Source: Lachnospiraceae bacterium (GTDB lineage Bacteria > Bacillota > Clostridia > Lachnospirales > Lachnospiraceae). Taken from it: DNA of 64,000 nucleotides. The position numbers were made by a program, and so were the translations under genes. Shown here in pieces: positions 34,440 through 43,242 of this stretch. Each line of letters starts with the position of its first letter. Within the stretch, counting starts at the first letter, position 1. Under the pieces are notes generated by a model that saw nothing but the letters and a program-made list of their open reading frames with translations, searched no databases and had not been told where the DNA came from. Location: positions 62,001 to 126,000 of the forward strand of contig SVEQ01000001.1 of NCBI GenBank assembly GCA_015057325.1. The letters run 5' to 3'.

Positions 34440-35141
34440 ATGAATATTCCTATATTACATGAAGATGATGACATTCTTGTATGCGTTAAGCCGCAGGGAG
34501 TTCCGGTGCAGGCGGATAAAAGCCGTGATACCGATATGATGTCATATCTTAAAAATCACATTTTTGAAAATGAGCAAAGAGACGAGGAGCCTTATCTGGC
34601 GCTGATACATAGATTAGACAGACCTGTTGGTGGTGTTATGGTATTTGCCAAAAATCAGAAAGCAGCGGCAGATTTATCCGATCAGGTTCAGGAAGGAACT
34701 ATGATAAAGTTCTATCAGGCGGTGCTTACGGGTGAACTTCCGGATGAATGCGGAACGCTTACGGATTACCTGTTAAAGGACGGCAAAACCAATATGTCTA
34801 AGGTTGTGAGCAAAGACACCAAAGGAGCTAAGAAAGCAGAACTTGATTATGAAGTGTTGGATGTTATGGAGACAGATGACGGTGTGCTTTCTTATGTGTT
34901 GATTCAGCTTATTACGGGAAGACATCATCAGATACGTGTCCAGACATCAAGCAGAAATGCCGGAATATACGGAGATACCAAGTATAATCCGAAGTTTACC
35001 AACACTAAGAAGAAGTATCAGCAGATAGCACTTTACGCAACCAGACTTGAGTTTGAACATCCTACTACGAAGGAGCATTTGGTGTTTAAGAGAGAGCCTG
35101 AAGGCGATGTGTTTGATGTAATCGAACTTGATGAGTTTTAA
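34440..35141 (+). CDS. RluA-family pseudouridine synthase
   Basis: The 233-aa product has LHEDDDILVCVKPQGVPVQA, the catalytic HRLDRPVGGVMVFAKN (Asp in H-R-L-D) and LITGRHHQIRVQTSS. It isomerises specific uridines in rRNA or tRNA to pseudouridine. It lacks an N-terminal S4 domain, so it resembles the short RluA/YhcT-type members; the exact site is not predictable. ATG 34440 follows AAGGAGG; ATG 34434 is too close to it. It is 62 bases after the regulator gene and may share its transcript. Confidence 0.9.
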   Translation: MNIPILHEDDDILVCVKPQGVPVQADKSRDTDMMSYLKNHIFENEQRDEEPYLALIHRLDRPVGGVMVFAKNQKAAADLSDQVQEGTMIKFYQAVLTGELPDECGTLTDYLLKDGKTNMSKVVSKDTKGAKKAELDYEVLDVMETDDGVLSYVLIQLITGRHHQIRVQTSSRNAGIYGDTKYNPKFTNTKKKYQQIALYATRLEFEHPTTKEHLVFKREPEGDVFDVIELDEF

Positions 35142-35165
35142 TTTTTCAAAAATATAATATTTTTA

Positions 35166-35194
35166 TTGCAAGTTGGCAGTGAAAATGCTAGAAT
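35166..35194 (+). promoter_or_regulatory. Promoter of proS
   Basis: TTGCAA (35166-35171) and TAGAAT (35189-35194) are separated by 17 bases. The leader to the start codon is about 90 bases and contains the hairpin at 35220-35260. Confidence 0.5.
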
Positions 35195-35219
35195 TCACTT
35201 GCTGATTTTAGGAAAAACA

Positions 35220-35260
35220 AAAGACAGAAGACTTAATCAGCGATTAGGTTTTCTGTCTTT
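35220..35260 (+). promoter_or_regulatory. Hairpin in the proS leader
   Basis: AAAGACAGAA pairs with TTCTGTCTTT, with an inner ACTTAATC/GATTAGGT stem. It could be a weak terminator for the upstream gene or an attenuator; no T-box consensus (AGGGTGGNACCGCG) is visible. Confidence 0.5.
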
Positions 35261-35293
35261 GTAATGTAGAAACATGTAAAAAGGAGAACGACA

Positions 35294-36727
35294 ATGGCTA
35301 ATGAAAAGAAGATGGTTGAGCAGATAACTTCAATGGAGGAAGATTTTGCACAATGGTATACGGATGTTGTGCTTAAGGCTGATCTCATTGATTATACAAG
35401 TGTTAAGGGCTGTATGGTTATCAAACCCGCAGGCTATGCTATATGGGAAAGAATACAGCAGGAGCTTGACAGAAGATTTAAGGAAACAGGCGTAGAGAAT
35501 GTTTACCTTCCTATGTTTATTCCTGAAAGCCTGCTCCAGAAGGAAAAGGATCATGTTGAAGGTTTTGCACCTGAAGTTGCGTGGGTGACTCATGGTGGAC
35601 TTAATCCTTTGCAGGAGAGACTTTGTGTAAGACCAACTTCTGAGACATTGTTCTGTGATTTCTATAAAAATGAGGTAGAGTCGTACAGAGACCTTCCTAA
35701 AGTATATAACCAGTGGTGTTCTGTCGTAAGATGGGAGAAAGAGACAAGACCTTTCCTTCGTTCAAGAGAGTTCTTGTGGCAGGAAGGACATACTGCACAT
35801 GCAACTGCCGAAGAAGCAGAAGAGAGAACAGTTCAGATGCTTAATGTATATGCAGACTTTTGTGAGCAGGTGCTTGCAATACCTGTAATTAAGGGTCAGA
35901 AATCAGAGAAAGAGAAGTTTGCGGGTGCAGAAGCTACTTATACTATAGAGGCACTTATGCATGACGGTAAGGCATTACAGTCAGGAACAAGCCATAACTT
36001 CGGAGACGGATTTGCAAAAGCATTTGGCATTCAGTATACAAGCAAAGATAATAAGCTTGAGTATGTTCATCAGACCTCATGGGGAATGACAACAAGACTT
36101 ATCGGTGCAATTATTATGGTTCACGGTGATAATTCAGGACTTGTGCTTCCACCAAGAGTTGCTCCTACTCAGGTTATGATAGTACCTATTATGCAGAAGA
36201 AGGAAGGGGTGCTTGAGGCAGCCGCTGCACTTAAGGATAAACTTTCTTCGTACAGAGTTAAGATTGATGATTCGGATAAGAATCCGGGTTGGAAGTTTGC
36301 TGAGCAGGAGATGCGTGGAATCCCTCTTCGTGTAGAGATTGGACCTAGAGATATCGAGGCAGGTAAGGCACTTGTTGTTCGTCGTGATACAGGAGAAAAG
36401 ATTGAGGTATCATTAGATGAGATAGATGCTAAGATTGGAGAACTTCTTGAAACAATTCAGAAGGATATGTTTGAGCGTGCACTTAAGCATAGAGAAGAGA
36501 ATACACACGTTGCAAACAACTGGGACGAGTTTAAGGATATAATCGAGAACAAGCAGGGCTTTGTTAAAGCTATGTGGTGTGGCGAGACTTCTTGTGAGGA
36601 GGCAATCAAGGAGGAAACATCTGCCACAACAAGATGTATGCCGTTTGCACAGGAAAAACTCGGTGATGTATGTGTTCACTGCGGTAAGCCTGCAACAAAA
36701 ATGATGTATTTCGGAAAGGCATATTAA
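35294..36727 (+). CDS. proS: Prolyl-tRNA synthetase, short (archaeal/eukaryotic-like) type
   Basis: The 477-aa product charges tRNA-Pro with proline. It lacks the ~180-aa editing insertion of the long bacterial type and has class II motifs: [15 protein letters not shown] (motif 1), [20 protein letters not shown] (motif 2) and [20 protein letters not shown] (motif 3). The anticodon-binding domain follows, then a C-terminal zinc-like domain ([10 protein letters not shown] ... CVHCGKPA) seen in Thermus-type ProRS. RBS AAAGGAG precedes ATG 35294. A 591-bp inverted-repeat element begins 2 bases after its stop. Confidence 0.96.
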   Translation: MANEKKMVEQITSMEEDFAQWYTDVVLKADLIDYTSVKGCMVIKPAGYAIWERIQQELDRRFKETGVENVYLPMFIPESLLQKEKDHVEGFAPEVAWVTHGGLNPLQERLCVRPTSETLFCDFYKNEVESYRDLPKVYNQWCSVVRWEKETRPFLRSREFLWQEGHTAHATAEEAEERTVQMLNVYADFCEQVLAIPVIKGQKSEKEKFAGAEATYTIEALMHDGKALQSGTSHNFGDGFAKAFGIQYTSKDNKLEYVHQTSWGMTTRLIGAIIMVHGDNSGLVLPPRVAPTQVMIVPIMQKKEGVLEAAAALKDKLSSYRVKIDDSDKNPGWKFAEQEMRGIPLRVEIGPRDIEAGKALVVRRDTGEKIEVSLDEIDAKIGELLETIQKDMFERALKHREENTHVANNWDEFKDIIENKQGFVKAMWCGETSCEEAIKEETSATTRCMPFAQEKLGDVCVHCGKPATKMMYFGKAY

Positions 36728-36728
36728 A

Positions 36729-37319
36729 TTGCTGTTTAGTTACATTTTAAGAGCGAAACTTTATGTGTCTTTAATGCGTCTCATATGATTGCAGTTCCAA
36801 CGCAGGCACGCTTCCGCCCGTTTTGAGCGCAACGGTACTAAACTCGCATTTCATGCTCATTAAGTACCGGCGGTCAAAAAGGACCTGCTTATGGATACTG
36901 CAACATAATTCGACGCATGATATACGCTATGAAGTTTCGCATGAAAATGTCCCTAAACGGACGCTAGACGCGACTCGCCGCAAGCGGCTCGCATCATCGC
37001 GAACGCTACGTGTTGACTGTTTATGCACATTTTGAACCAACAGACAGCATACTTGGTTTTAATGTATTATGATTCATGTTTGACATTTGGTAGGATATTA
37101 GAGTTACTTGGTATTACGATGAATATACAGTGGCTGCCGAACATGGATGTTCGGCATGTTCCTTTGAGACAGGATGTCGAATAGGAACAGTGCCGCGTAA
37201 TATAAGAAAACTTTTCCGTAATAACTAGAAACTCTTATATCCGGACAATCAGGCATACATGAACATGATACATTTAAAAATAAGTATGCGTCCGTTCTCA
37301 AAATGTAACTAAACAGCAA
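36729..37319. mobile_element. 591-bp non-coding element with 20-bp terminal inverted repeats and three cruciforms
   Basis: The ends TTGCTGTTTAGTTACATTTT (36729-36748) and its exact reverse complement (37300-37319) are perfect 20-bp inverted repeats, 26 of 29 if extended. Inside are three successive imperfect hairpins: A, 36753-36940 (GCGAAACTT/AAGTTTCGC, TGCGTC/GACGCA, TTGCAGT/ACTGCAA, CGGTACT/AGTACCG); B, 36944-37034 (AAAATGT/ACATTTT, GCCGC-AA-GCGGC at the tip); C, 37047-37289 (GCATACTT/AAGTATGC, with TGCCGAACA-TGGA-TGTTCGGCA inside). Composition differs from neighbours, particularly the GC-rich middle. No long ORF. No target duplication is evident. Best read as a MITE-like non-autonomous element or large structured RNA. 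Confidence 0.75.
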
Positions 37320-37341
37320 GTTTGATTGAAGGAGAAAGTTA

Positions 37342-38778
37342 ATGACGGAAAATAACACAATTATAGAGTTGAAAAGTATATCCAAGTCCTTTGACGGTAC
37401 AACAATGGTTATAGATAATTTGAACCTTGAGATAAAGAAGGGTGAGTTTGTAACACTTCTTGGTCCGTCAGGTTGCGGTAAAACAACAATTCTTCGAATG
37501 ATCGGTGGCTTTGAAACTCCGACAAAAGGACAGATTTTTCTGGATGGACAGGATATCAGTAAACTTCCTCCAAATAAGAGACCGATTAATACGGTGTTTC
37601 AGAAATATGCGTTATTTCCAAGTATGAATATATATGACAATATCGCATTTGGTCTAAAAATTAAAAAGTTAGATAAGAAAACAATAGATGAGAAGGTGAA
37701 ACGTGCTCTTGAGATAGTTGACCTTGAGGGCTTTGAGAAGCGTGGAGTTGCTACTCTTTCAGGAGGACAGCAGCAGCGTATCGCAATTGCAAGAGCGATT
37801 GTAAATGAGCCCGAGATACTACTTCTTGATGAGCCGCTCGGTGCACTTGACTACAAGATGCGCAAAGAGATGCAGCTTGAGCTTAAAGAGATGCACAGAG
37901 AGTTGGGAATAACATTTATATTCGTAACTCACGATCAGGAGGAAGCACTTACCATGTCGGATAAAATTGTGGTAATGGCTGACGGAAAGATTCAGCAGGT
38001 GGGAACTCCTGAAGAAATATACGATACACCTTCTAATGTGTTCGTAGCCGATTTCATCGGTGAGAGCAACATTTTCAATGGTAAAATGACAGGCTCCGGC
38101 AAGGTTAAGTTTTGTGATACGGAGTTTGAGTGCGTAGATGATTATCCTGTTGGCACCAAGATTGAGGCGATGGTGCGTCCGGAGAATGTTCACCTTGTAC
38201 CACCTTCGGAAGGTATGCTTACGGGTAACGTTTATTCTTCTATTTTCAAGGGAATATATTACGAGATACTTATAATGCACGGAAAGAATGAGTTCACGGC
38301 GCAGAGCCAGAAGGAAATTCCTGCGGGGACTGAAGTTGGTATTTCCATAGACCCTGACGGAATTCATGTGGTACCTTACAATATTAATAAGAACCATTAT
38401 ACCGGTATTATTGATGATGAGTTAAAGATTCGTTTTGTTGACTTCTCGGTTAAGATTGATGTTGCAAAACTGTTCGACCAGGCAACAGAAAAGGACGGAG
38501 TGCTCTACGATAATAAGGGCGAAGCTATTGATACTGAGGGCGTTAAGGTAGATGCATACTTTGAGCCGGAAATAGCGGACCTTTCCGATTCACCGGAAGA
38601 CGGTATTGTGGCAGGACATATTATTTCGATTATCTACAAGGGTGACCATTACAGTTACATAGTCCGAAGCAGGAATGATAAGGACTATTATGTTGATGAT
38701 GATTGGCTTTGGAATATCGGAGATTATGTCAGTGTAATAGTACCGGAAGATAAGATCGAGTACAAATTGATAGGCTAA
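37342..38778 (+). CDS. potA: Spermidine/putrescine ABC transporter ATP-binding protein with long C-terminus
   Basis: The 478-aa product has Walker A GPSGCGKTT, Q-loop VFQKYALFP, signature LSGGQQQRIAIARA, Walker B LLLDEPLGALD and H-loop FVTHDQEEAL. After the ATPase (to ~residue 235) comes a TOBE-like domain (FIGESNIFNG ... AMVRPENVHLVP), then about 130 extra residues with a second TOBE-like stretch (GIVAGHIISIIYKGDHYSYI) not usual in PotA (~350-370 aa). The extra part could bind the regulatory ligand. It starts 22 bases after the inverted-repeat element, with GAAGGAGAAAG as RBS. First gene of the pot operon. Confidence 0.92.
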   Translation: MTENNTIIELKSISKSFDGTTMVIDNLNLEIKKGEFVTLLGPSGCGKTTILRMIGGFETPTKGQIFLDGQDISKLPPNKRPINTVFQKYALFPSMNIYDNIAFGLKIKKLDKKTIDEKVKRALEIVDLEGFEKRGVATLSGGQQQRIAIARAIVNEPEILLLDEPLGALDYKMRKEMQLELKEMHRELGITFIFVTHDQEEALTMSDKIVVMADGKIQQVGTPEEIYDTPSNVFVADFIGESNIFNGKMTGSGKVKFCDTEFECVDDYPVGTKIEAMVRPENVHLVPPSEGMLTGNVYSSIFKGIYYEILIMHGKNEFTAQSQKEIPAGTEVGISIDPDGIHVVPYNINKNHYTGIIDDELKIRFVDFSVKIDVAKLFDQATEKDGVLYDNKGEAIDTEGVKVDAYFEPEIADLSDSPEDGIVAGHIISIIYKGDHYSYIVRSRNDKDYYVDDDWLWNIGDYVSVIVPEDKIEYKLIG

Positions 38779-38807
38779 TATATCCCTGACATGGAAAGGA
38801 TAACAAT

Positions 38808-39599
38808 ATGAAATTTACAAGAAGCAAGCTGGCAATCCCATACATTATATACATGATATTGTTTGTGGTACTGCCACTTCTTGTTGTGTGCTACTATGCA
38901 TTTACCGGCAAGGATGGCAAATTAACCATGGACAATTTTCGTTTGTTCTTCACAAACGGCAAAACCATGGGAACTCTTTTTTACAGCGTGGTTATAGCAT
39001 TTGCTACAACTGTGTTTTGTCTTATACTGGCATATCCGACAGCTTATATTCTCGCAAAGGGACCATTTAAGCGCTCGGACGTATTGCTGGTTGTTTTTGT
39101 GATGCCTATGTGGATTAACTTCACATTAAGAATCACAGCTCTTAAGGAAGTCTTGAGCCTTTTGGAAGGCAATCTTGCGTATTACCCGTTTTTTAATACA
39201 GTACTTTGTATGACGTATGATTTTATGCCTTTTATGATTATGCCGTTATACAATTCGTTGTCAAAACTTGATGATAACGTAATAGAGGCGGCGGCAGACC
39301 TTGGCGCGAGACCGATCCAGATTCTTTTTAAGCTGGTCATTCCGATGTCTATGCCCGGCATTATCAGTGGTGTGACGATGGTATTTCTACCGGCAATGAC
39401 CAACTATGTAGTGCTTGATATGGTATATAACAGCACATTTATTATGGGAAGTCTTATCGGAAGTTATTTCAGTTCTTACGATTGGCATAACGGTTCGATG
39501 ATTTCCGTAATCCTGCTTATGCTTATCGTTATAATAACGGCTATAAGTTCAAGGCTTACAAAAGATAATCAGGGAAAGCGGGGTAATGTTGCAATATGA
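38808..39599 (+). CDS. potB: Spermidine/putrescine ABC transporter permease PotB
   Basis: The 263-aa product has six membrane helices and the permease EAA loop: IEAAADLGARPIQILFKLVIP, which docks onto PotA. The first helix is SKLAIPYIIYMILFVVLPLL. It lies 29 bases after potA and overlaps the fused potC-potD gene by 4 bases (ATGA). With PotC it forms the channel for polyamine uptake. Length and motif order are standard. Confidence 0.93.
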   Translation: MKFTRSKLAIPYIIYMILFVVLPLLVVCYYAFTGKDGKLTMDNFRLFFTNGKTMGTLFYSVVIAFATTVFCLILAYPTAYILAKGPFKRSDVLLVVFVMPMWINFTLRITALKEVLSLLEGNLAYYPFFNTVLCMTYDFMPFMIMPLYNSLSKLDDNVIEAAADLGARPIQILFKLVIPMSMPGIISGVTMVFLPAMTNYVVLDMVYNSTFIMGSLIGSYFSSYDWHNGSMISVILLMLIVIITAISSRLTKDNQGKRGNVAI

Positions 39600-41836
39600 A
39601 AAAGAAACTTCAATGTTTGTGGCTTGCCTTTGTATTGGCATTCCTTTATCTTCCGATTGTCATTTTAATGGTATATAGTTTTACGAAGTCAACGACGATA
39701 GGCGCACTTCGCGGTTTCTCTTTGCACAATTACGTAACACTTTTTACGACAGATGATTTGCGTGCGATGATATGGGGAACTATTTCACTTGCGGTTATGG
39801 TGTCGATGATCTCAACGCTTCTTGGAACGTTAGGCGCGATTGGTATGTTCTACAGCAAAAAGCACGTTAGGACAGGCGTGGAAATGATGAATCAGATTCC
39901 TGTTATAAATGCTGATGTTGTGACAGGTTTTTCTGTGTGTATTTTGCTTATCGTTTTCTTTAATATGGATAAAGATACATATATCCCTCTTGTTGTGGGA
40001 CTTACATCATTGTGCACGCCGTTTGTATATCTTTCGGTTATGCCGAGACTTAAGCAAATGGACCCTAACTTGTACGAGGCTGCACTCGACCTTGGTTGTA
40101 CACCTTTTAAAGCACTTCGTAAGGTTGTGCTTCCGGAGTTGTTCCCGGGAATCCTTTCGGGATTTATGACTTCAATAACACTTACACTTGATGATTATTT
40201 CATTACGACATATACAAAGCCTGCTGTGTTTGACACAATCAGTACTTATGTTGTCAATGCGACAAAGGGTGCGCAGACAGAGATTAAGACTGCGTTATGG
40301 GCTTTATCTACAGTGATATTTGTTGTTGTCATTGTTTCCGTAATTGCCATGAACGTAATACCGGGTGGTATCGACAGCATAGGCAAAAAAGGAAGCTGGA
40401 AAGTATATAGAAGAGAACACAAAAAACACGCAAGTGCCGTGAAATGTCTTCTTGTATTGTTCCTTTTGGGAATTACAATGACCTGTACTGCTTGTGGCAG
40501 TGAGAAAAAAGATACGCTTGTACTTCGTATTGCCAATTGCGAGGAATATATCGATGAGGGCGATTGGGGTGAGGACGAGCTTATAGAACTTGACAACGGA
40601 GCAGAGATTATTGGAGAAAACAGTCTGGTTGACGATTTCTGTACATGGTATGAGGAAACATATGGTGAGAAGATAGAGGTTGAATATTCCACTTACGGTA
40701 CTAATGAGGACTTGTACAATCAGCTTGTTCTCGGTAATGAGTTTGACCTTGTGTGTCCTTCAGAATATATGGTTATGAAGTTTATGGAGGAGGGCAGGCT
40801 TGCACCTTATTCCGAAGACTTCTTTGATGCCCAAAAAGAGAATAATTACTATGCAAAGGGAGTATCTCCTTATATCAAGTCTGTTTTTGAGGATCTAAGT
40901 TTTGGTGATGAGCCCGTATCAAAATACGGAGCAGGATATATGTGGGGCAATATGGGTCTTGTGTATAACCCGGAGTATGTTGATGAGGAAGCTCTTAAAC
41001 ACTGGGATGTATTGCTCAACCCAGACTATTCAAAACGAGTAACGATGAAGGATGGAGTCAGAGATTCCTATTTTATTGCACTGGGAATTTTAAACGCGGA
41101 TAAAATTCAATCAAAGGATTTTCTTGAAGCGGAAGATTACAGTGAGCGTCTTGCAGACGTAATGAATGATACAAGCAATGAAACAATTGTTAAGGCCGAA
41201 GATATCTTGTCTGAAATGAGAAAGAATGCATACTCACTTGAGACGGATAGCGGTAAAGCAGACATGATAACCGGCAAGGTTGTTGCCAACATGCAATGGT
41301 CGGGAGATGCAGTGTATACTATGGACCAGGCAGAAGAAGATGGAGCAGAGCTTTGCTATGCCGTACCTGATGAGTGTACTAACCTCTGGTTTGATGCATG
41401 GGTAATGTTAAAAGACGGCCTTAAAGAGGATTCGAGAAAGAAGCAGGCAGCAGAAGCATTTGTCAACTTTATTTCAAGACCGGATAATGTTGTAAGGAAT
41501 ATGTATTATATAGGATATACTTCTGCAATAGCAGGTGGCGACGACGATACGGTATGGCAGTATCTTAATTATTGCTATGGTGCCGAAGACGAAGAAAATG
41601 CAGTGGAATATCCGGTTGGATATTTCTTCAAAGGCTTCGATTATGTCGATGATGAAGAATACACATTATATGTTGATGAGGAACAGCTTCACAGACAGTT
41701 GTATGCGCAATACCCGACACCGGAAACAATCAAACGAAGTGCGGTTATGAAGTGTTATGACAAGGAAGCCAATGAAAGAATATCTCAGATGTGGATTAAT
41801 ATAAGATGTTATGATATGAAGGATTTGTTTAAATGA
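39596..41836 (+). CDS. potCD: Fused PotC permease and PotD polyamine-binding protein
   Basis: The 746-aa product joins two normally separate proteins. Residues 1-265 are PotC: six helices and the EAA loop YEAALDLGCTPFKALRKVVL. Near residue 282 another hydrophobic segment (VKCLLVLFLLGITMTCTACG) ends in a lipobox-like T-A-C-G, showing where PotD's lipoprotein signal used to be; in the fusion it acts as an extra membrane helix that brings the binding domain outside. Residues ~305-746 are a PotD-type periplasmic-binding fold (EYSTYGTNEDLYNQLVLGNE, FDLVCPSEYMVMKFMEEGRL, NMQWSGDAVY, VPDECTNLWFDAWVM). The substrate is probably spermidine or putrescine. It overlaps both neighbours by ATGA. Confidence 0.93.
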   Translation: MKKKLQCLWLAFVLAFLYLPIVILMVYSFTKSTTIGALRGFSLHNYVTLFTTDDLRAMIWGTISLAVMVSMISTLLGTLGAIGMFYSKKHVRTGVEMMNQIPVINADVVTGFSVCILLIVFFNMDKDTYIPLVVGLTSLCTPFVYLSVMPRLKQMDPNLYEAALDLGCTPFKALRKVVLPELFPGILSGFMTSITLTLDDYFITTYTKPAVFDTISTYVVNATKGAQTEIKTALWALSTVIFVVVIVSVIAMNVIPGGIDSIGKKGSWKVYRREHKKHASAVKCLLVLFLLGITMTCTACGSEKKDTLVLRIANCEEYIDEGDWGEDELIELDNGAEIIGENSLVDDFCTWYEETYGEKIEVEYSTYGTNEDLYNQLVLGNEFDLVCPSEYMVMKFMEEGRLAPYSEDFFDAQKENNYYAKGVSPYIKSVFEDLSFGDEPVSKYGAGYMWGNMGLVYNPEYVDEEALKHWDVLLNPDYSKRVTMKDGVRDSYFIALGILNADKIQSKDFLEAEDYSERLADVMNDTSNETIVKAEDILSEMRKNAYSLETDSGKADMITGKVVANMQWSGDAVYTMDQAEEDGAELCYAVPDECTNLWFDAWVMLKDGLKEDSRKKQAAEAFVNFISRPDNVVRNMYYIGYTSAIAGGDDDTVWQYLNYCYGAEDEENAVEYPVGYFFKGFDYVDDEEYTLYVDEEQLHRQLYAQYPTPETIKRSAVMKCYDKEANERISQMWINIRCYDMKDLFK

Positions 41837-43164
41837 AGATTAACATGCCGGAAAATGCCAACAGAATAATACACACGTTAAATGATGCCGGATACGAGGC
41901 ATACATTGTGGGTGGCTGTGTCAGAGATGCAATACTCGGCAAGGAGCCTGATGATTGGGACATCACAACTTCTGCAAAACCGGAGGATGTAAAAAGGCTT
42001 TTTGACAGAACGATAGATACCGGGATTGCTCATGGAACGGTTACCGTTATGTTTGGCAAAGAGGGCTATGAGGTTACCACCTATCGTGTGGACGGCGAGT
42101 ATACAGATCACCGAAGACCGAATACGGTTACTTATACCTCTGAACTTGTAGAAGATATGAAGCGCAGAGATTTTACAATCAATGCGATGGCATACAATGA
42201 TGACGATGGACTTGTCGATAAGTTTGACGGCGTTAAGGATCTTGAGGCACATATTATAAGATGCGTCGGTGAACCGTCGGAGAGATTTGACGAGGATGCT
42301 CTTAGAATACTTCGAGCTGTTCGTTTCTCTGCTCAGCTTAATTTTGAGATAGAAGATAAGACAAAGGAAAGCATTCGCAAGCAGGCAAAGTTCCTGAAGG
42401 ATATTAGTGCAGAAAGAATACAGGTAGAACTCACCAAACTTCTTATGTCTGATAATCCAAGTAAACTTATCGATGCATATGAACTAGGGGTTACTGCGAT
42501 AATTCTTCCTGAGTTTGATGTGATGATGGAGACGCCGCAAGTTAACAAGCATCACGCATATAATGTCGGTGTCCACACAATCAAGGTTGTGGAAAATGTT
42601 CCCAAGGACAAAGCACTTCGACTTGCGGCACTTTTGCATGATGTTGCAAAGCCGGCAACCAAAACCAATGACGGAGAGTGGGATCATTTCTACGGACATA
42701 ATGAAGCCGGAGTGGAAATGGCAGGTAAGATACTTAAAAGACTTAAGTATGACAATGCAACCATAAGCAAGGTTAAAAGACTTGTGCTCTGGCATGATTT
42801 CGGAATGGGCGACCTTCCAAAGATTAAAACATTCAGACGTTCTCTTTCCAAAATGGGCGCGGACTTGTTTGAGGATTTTACCTATATCAAGCGTGCGGAT
42901 ATTCTCGCACAAAGTGATTATAAGCGTGAAGAGAAGTTAGAAAAACTTGAAGCGCTTAGGGGTTATTATGATGAGGTTATGAGTAATAATCAGTGCATCT
43001 CACTAAAGGAACTTGCGATAACCGGAAGTGATTTGATTGCCCTTGGTTTAAAGCCGGGTCCTGAAATTGGCGAGGTTCTTAACGGGTTGCTTGACAAGGT
43101 TATAGATGATCCGTCGCTTAACGATAAGGACAAATTAATTGAGATATTTAATAATAGAAAATAG
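41833..43164 (+). CDS. cca: CCA-adding tRNA nucleotidyltransferase with HD domain
   Basis: The 443-aa product has the class II nucleotidyltransferase head: GGCVRDAILGKEPDDWDITT with the D-x-D pair, TVMFGKEGYEVTTYRVDGEY, RRDFTINAMAYN and EDALRILRAVRFSAQL. The C-terminal part contains an HD domain (LLHDVAKP, H269-D270; HNEAG; LVLWHD), like E. coli Cca but shorter. It adds or repairs the 3' CCA of tRNAs. The start overlaps the potCD stop (ATGA), an odd pairing of transport and tRNA genes that may simply reflect shared transcription. Confidence 0.93.
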   Translation: MKINMPENANRIIHTLNDAGYEAYIVGGCVRDAILGKEPDDWDITTSAKPEDVKRLFDRTIDTGIAHGTVTVMFGKEGYEVTTYRVDGEYTDHRRPNTVTYTSELVEDMKRRDFTINAMAYNDDDGLVDKFDGVKDLEAHIIRCVGEPSERFDEDALRILRAVRFSAQLNFEIEDKTKESIRKQAKFLKDISAERIQVELTKLLMSDNPSKLIDAYELGVTAIILPEFDVMMETPQVNKHHAYNVGVHTIKVVENVPKDKALRLAALLHDVAKPATKTNDGEWDHFYGHNEAGVEMAGKILKRLKYDNATISKVKRLVLWHDFGMGDLPKIKTFRRSLSKMGADLFEDFTYIKRADILAQSDYKREEKLEKLEALRGYYDEVMSNNQCISLKELAITGSDLIALGLKPGPEIGEVLNGLLDKVIDDPSLNDKDKLIEIFNNRK

Positions 43165-43242
43165 TGATATTTTTATCCTCTTCTTCATATGATGAACAAT
43201 GAGTATTAGATACCAAAGTCATATGAGGGAGGGGATTGTTTT

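Noticed and set aside
35195-35293. T-box riboswitch ahead of proS
   Set aside because: The leader is too short and lacks the T-box consensus and a specifier loop; only one simple hairpin is present.
36823-37035. 70-aa ORF inside the inverted-repeat element
   Set aside because: No ribosome site, crosses two hairpins, and the sequence (many R, C, H) looks random.
36729-37319. CRISPR array or tRNA cluster between proS and potA
   Set aside because: There are no regularly spaced direct repeats and no tRNA cloverleaf; only inverted repeats.
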